NCBI GenBank assembly: GCA_003696705.1
Contig: RFGD01000142.1
Location: 1-14,551, forward strand
Origin: Alphaproteobacteria bacterium
GTDB lineage: Bacteria; Pseudomonadota; Alphaproteobacteria; Rhodobacterales; Rhodobacteraceae
Length of the DNA: 14,551 bases
Direction: 5' to 3'
Shown piece by piece: positions 12,825 to 14,551 of this stretch. The stretch's first letter is position 1. Every line of letters starts with the position of its first letter. The position numbers and the translations under genes were made by a program. The notes below the pieces were generated by a model, which was given only the letters and a program-made list of their open reading frames with translations, searched no databases and was not told the DNA's origin.

Positions 12825-13835
12825 TCAGATCGACACGGGGACGAAACGCCACCCGGCGCCCTCCTCGACGACCATGCCGATCCCCGGGAAGGGGAAGTGA
12901 TAGCCGATGACGGGCAAATGTCGGGCGGCTGCCATGCCGAAAAGCTTCCGTCTTGTGGCCACGGCGGCCGTCGGGTCCATTTCGACGGCCAGGGCCCATT
13001 CGGGTTCTTCGGGCCCGACAAGCCAGTGCACGGCGGCATCGACCATGTGAAGCACGGCCCGCCCGCCGCCCTCCAGAAGGAAGGCGTGGTGATCCAGCGT
13101 GTGCCCCGGCGCCGCAACCGCCGTGATGCCGGGCGCAATCCGATCGCCGTCCTTGTAGGGTCTGATCCGGTCGCGCACCGGTTCGAGCTGCGCATTGCCG
13201 ACGCCGAGCATGAAATTGGCGAAACTCGGATCCGGACCCGGCTTCGCTGTCCAGAACTCGAGCTCTTTGGGCGGCATGAAGTAGGCGGCCTTCGGAAAGG
13301 TCGGCGCGCCGCCAAGCGCGCAGGCGCCGATGTGATCGGGATGGCCGTGGCTCAGGATCACATGCGTCACGTCCTCGGCCGCGACCCCGACGGCGGCGAG
13401 ACTTCTCAAGAGCCGCCCGTTGTCGGGCTGATTGCCGGGAAAGGTGACATCGCCCATGCCGGTGTCGATCAGAACCGTCGCGCCGCCCGACTGCACCAGC
13501 GTCACCTGCAAGTGCAACGTCACGAAATCCGTCGGCAGGCCGAAGCGGCCAAGGAAATCCTCGATGCTTCCTTCCGGCTGGTTCGCCGCAAAGGCCGGCG
13601 CCGGGAAGGTGAAGCTGGCATCGTCGATCATCGTGACCGTCATGTCGCCCAGGCTGAAGCGGTAGACGGCGCGCAAGGCCGGGTCGGCCATCGCTTCGGC
13701 GCGTGCCGACGAGCCTGCCGCGATCGGCAGAAGCGCGCCCGCGACGGTGTACCCGAGAACTCCCCTGCGCGTCAGCTGGCCAGCCCCGAAAGTGCCGGCG
13801 TCCGCAACGTCGTCTCTACCATGCCGGTGCTGCAT
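12825..13835 (-). CDS. Exported metallo-beta-lactamase-fold hydrolase, methyl parathion hydrolase type
   Basis: Zinc-type hydrolase of 336 aa. The N-terminus carries a Tat-like signal: TRRGVLG (22-28), a hydrophobic run GYTVAGALLPIAAG, and SARA-EA near residue 46, so it is probably periplasmic after folding. Metal ligands are H163, H165, D167 and H168 (SHGHPDHIG), H245 (PGHT), D266 (VDAAVH) and H313 (GYHFPFPGIG). The H245-D266-H313 spacings (21 and 47) equal those of methyl parathion hydrolase (H234, D255, H302), placing it in that branch, which also includes lactonases. AGGGGG precedes the ATG at about 9 bases. It is divergent from the AraC regulator across 177 bp with AraC-type repeats. The substrate is probably a lactone or ester; organophosphate activity should not be assumed. 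Confidence 0.9.
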   Translation of the reverse strand: MQHRHGRDDVADAGTFGAGQLTRRGVLGYTVAGALLPIAAGSSARAEAMADPALRAVYRFSLGDMTVTMIDDASFTFPAPAFAANQPEGSIEDFLGRFGLPTDFVTLHLQVTLVQSGGATVLIDTGMGDVTFPGNQPDNGRLLRSLAAVGVAAEDVTHVILSHGHPDHIGACALGGAPTFPKAAYFMPPKELEFWTAKPGPDPSFANFMLGVGNAQLEPVRDRIRPYKDGDRIAPGITAVAAPGHTLDHHAFLLEGGGRAVLHMVDAAVHWLVGPEEPEWALAVEMDPTAAVATRRKLFGMAAARHLPVIGYHFPFPGIGMVVEEGAGWRFVPVSI

Positions 13836-13867
13836 CTTTTCATCCCCCTGTTCTTCAATGGGTCGTC

Positions 13868-13895
13868 AGTATGACGGGGCCTTGATTTCGGTCCA
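13868..13895 (-). promoter_or_regulatory. Candidate promoter of the metallo-hydrolase gene
   Basis: On the minus strand, TGGACC (13895-13890) as -35 and CATACT (13873-13868) as -10 are separated by 16 bases. Transcription would start near 13861, about 26 bases before the start codon, leaving room for the AGGGGG ribosome site. The -35 is poor and directly abuts the upstream direct repeat, as expected for an activator-dependent promoter. Confidence 0.42.
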
Positions 13896-13930
13896 TGTCC
13901 GGGCGTTCAGCGTTGCTGACCGGGCGTTCA
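13896..13930. promoter_or_regulatory. AraC-type operator: two 14-bp direct repeats 21 bp apart
   Basis: TGTCCGGGCGTTCA (13896-13909) and TGACCGGGCGTTCA (13917-13930) match at 13 of 14 bases with a 21-bp period, two helical turns. AraC-family activators bind such direct half-sites, and the regulator gene starts 82 bp away. Between and across them lies a short dyad, TCAGC-GTT-GCTGA (13907-13919). The repeat nearer the hydrolase gene touches its candidate -35 box. Confidence 0.55.
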
Positions 13931-14012
13931 CAATCGCTTGGAGGCCATTGCCCGGCTTCGCCGATCGCGATTGACTTCCCCAGGGCACCGAGTCGAACCG
14001 AGGGAAGCAGGC

Positions 14013-14551
14013 ATGGCCAACATCCTTGACGACATGCTGCGCCTGGTCCGCCTTCGGGCCTGCGTCTATTTCGTGCGCGATCTCGCGGCGCCCTGGGGCT
14101 TCGACCTGCCCGATCTGGAGGTCGCGCCCATGCATCTGATCCTGGGCGGCACCGCGTCGGTGCGCGTCGCCGGGGGGAACCTCGTATTGCTCGGGCCGGG
14201 AGACGCGGCCTTCTTTCCCGTCGGCGACGCACACCGGATCGGGCGCGCCGGCAACGCCGACCAGTCGTCGACAACGCGCCTTCTTTGTGGGCATTTCGAA
14301 TGGGACACGGGGGCCGGCATGCCCCTTGCCGCCAATCTGCCGGACGTGATGGTCGTGCGCGACCTTTTTGGCGGCGGCGATGGTGCGATGCTTCGCCAGG
14401 TTGTCGCGATGATCGAGGCCGGCGCGCCACGCACCGCAGCGGACGAGCCGGGGGGCTCGATTCTTGCCGACAGACTTGGAGAGGTCCTGTTCATCGGGCT
14501 TCTGCGGCGCTGGGCCTTTCAGGCGGCGCCGCGGAAGGGCGTGCTTGCATG
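14013..14551 (+). CDS. AraC-family regulator, N-terminal cupin domain, truncated by right window edge
   Basis: Open from the ATG at 14013 to the end of the window (179 codons, no stop). GAGGGAAG (14000-14007) is a well-spaced ribosome site. The visible part matches the cupin-type ligand domain of AraC regulators: MHLILGGTASVRV (40-52), a GPGDAAFFPVGDAHRI turn (61-76) with H74, LLCGHFEWD (90-98), and helix DRLGEVLFIGLLRRW (153-167), which in this family leads into the DNA-binding region. The two helix-turn-helix motifs expected at the C-terminus would lie beyond the edge, so the AraC assignment rests on the sensory domain. It is divergent from the metallo-hydrolase gene and next to AraC-like direct repeats, so it probably activates that gene and perhaps the amino-acid genes downstream. 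Confidence 0.82.
   Translation, partial: MANILDDMLRLVRLRACVYFVRDLAAPWGFDLPDLEVAPMHLILGGTASVRVAGGNLVLLGPGDAAFFPVGDAHRIGRAGNADQSSTTRLLCGHFEWDTGAGMPLAANLPDVMVVRDLFGGGDGAMLRQVVAMIEAGAPRTAADEPGGSILADRLGEVLFIGLLRRWAFQAAPRKGVLA

Noticed and set aside
11090..13874. Two long plus-strand frames (606 and 514 codons) opposite the FAD oxidoreductase and hydrolase
   Set aside because: Antisense shadows with biased composition and no recognisable domains.
1..14551. tRNA, rRNA, CRISPR arrays, insertion sequences, prophage or toxin-antitoxin genes
   Set aside because: Reading both strands I saw no transposase, integrase, array of spaced repeats or RNA gene; the window is metabolic and regulatory genes only.

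Overview
The window is GC-rich, densely packed bacterial DNA with short gaps, start/stop overlaps and long shadow ORFs on the unused strand. Gene content (FadR-type GntR regulators, a three-gene TRAP transporter, an OsmC protein, a FOXRED1-like flavoprotein, a Tat-type metallo-hydrolase) fits an alphaproteobacterium, most likely of Rhodobacterales type. That placement is inference from gene content and base composition. I see no rRNA, tRNA, insertion sequence, CRISPR array or origin; this looks like accessory catabolic chromosome or plasmid.

Left block (1-7872). A truncated gene leaves the left edge on the minus strand, and a GntR/FCD regulator (344-1003, +) diverges from it. A six-gene minus-strand operon then runs from 6088 down to 1023: HadB/RutE-type nitroreductase, OsmC protein, TRAP DctP, DctQ and DctM, and a hydroxyquinol-type intradiol dioxygenase. 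A YciI-like protein and malonyl-CoA decarboxylase are transcribed divergently from it (6224-7872, +). The 9-mer GTCGATATT occurs in both intergenic regions (105-113, 290-298 and, inverted, 6178-6186). This suggests that the GntR protein controls itself, the left-edge gene and the divergent pair of operons. Together they read as uptake of an organic acid or aromatic substrate, reduction and ring cleavage of a (possibly substituted) hydroxyquinol, and disposal of a malonyl-CoA product. The initial hydroxylase, maleylacetate reductase and malonyl-CoA synthetase are not in view.

Right block (7916-13835, all minus). In transcription order: a Tat-signal metallo-beta-lactamase-fold hydrolase of methyl-parathion-hydrolase type, a FOXRED1-like FAD oxidoreductase, then a tight three-gene overlapping set of PLP diaminopropionate ammonia-lyase-type enzyme, M24 creatinase/aminopeptidase-P-fold hydrolase, and a two-cysteine Asp/Glu-racemase/maleate-isomerase-type enzyme. 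This looks like degradation of an unidentified amino acid or N-substituted amino acid. I do not recognise it as a named pathway.

Right edge. A cupin-type AraC regulator starts at 14013 (+) and runs off the window. Between it and the hydrolase gene lie two near-identical 14-bp direct repeats spaced 21 bp apart, abutting a plausible -35 box. This is the layout expected for AraC activation of the hydrolase promoter.
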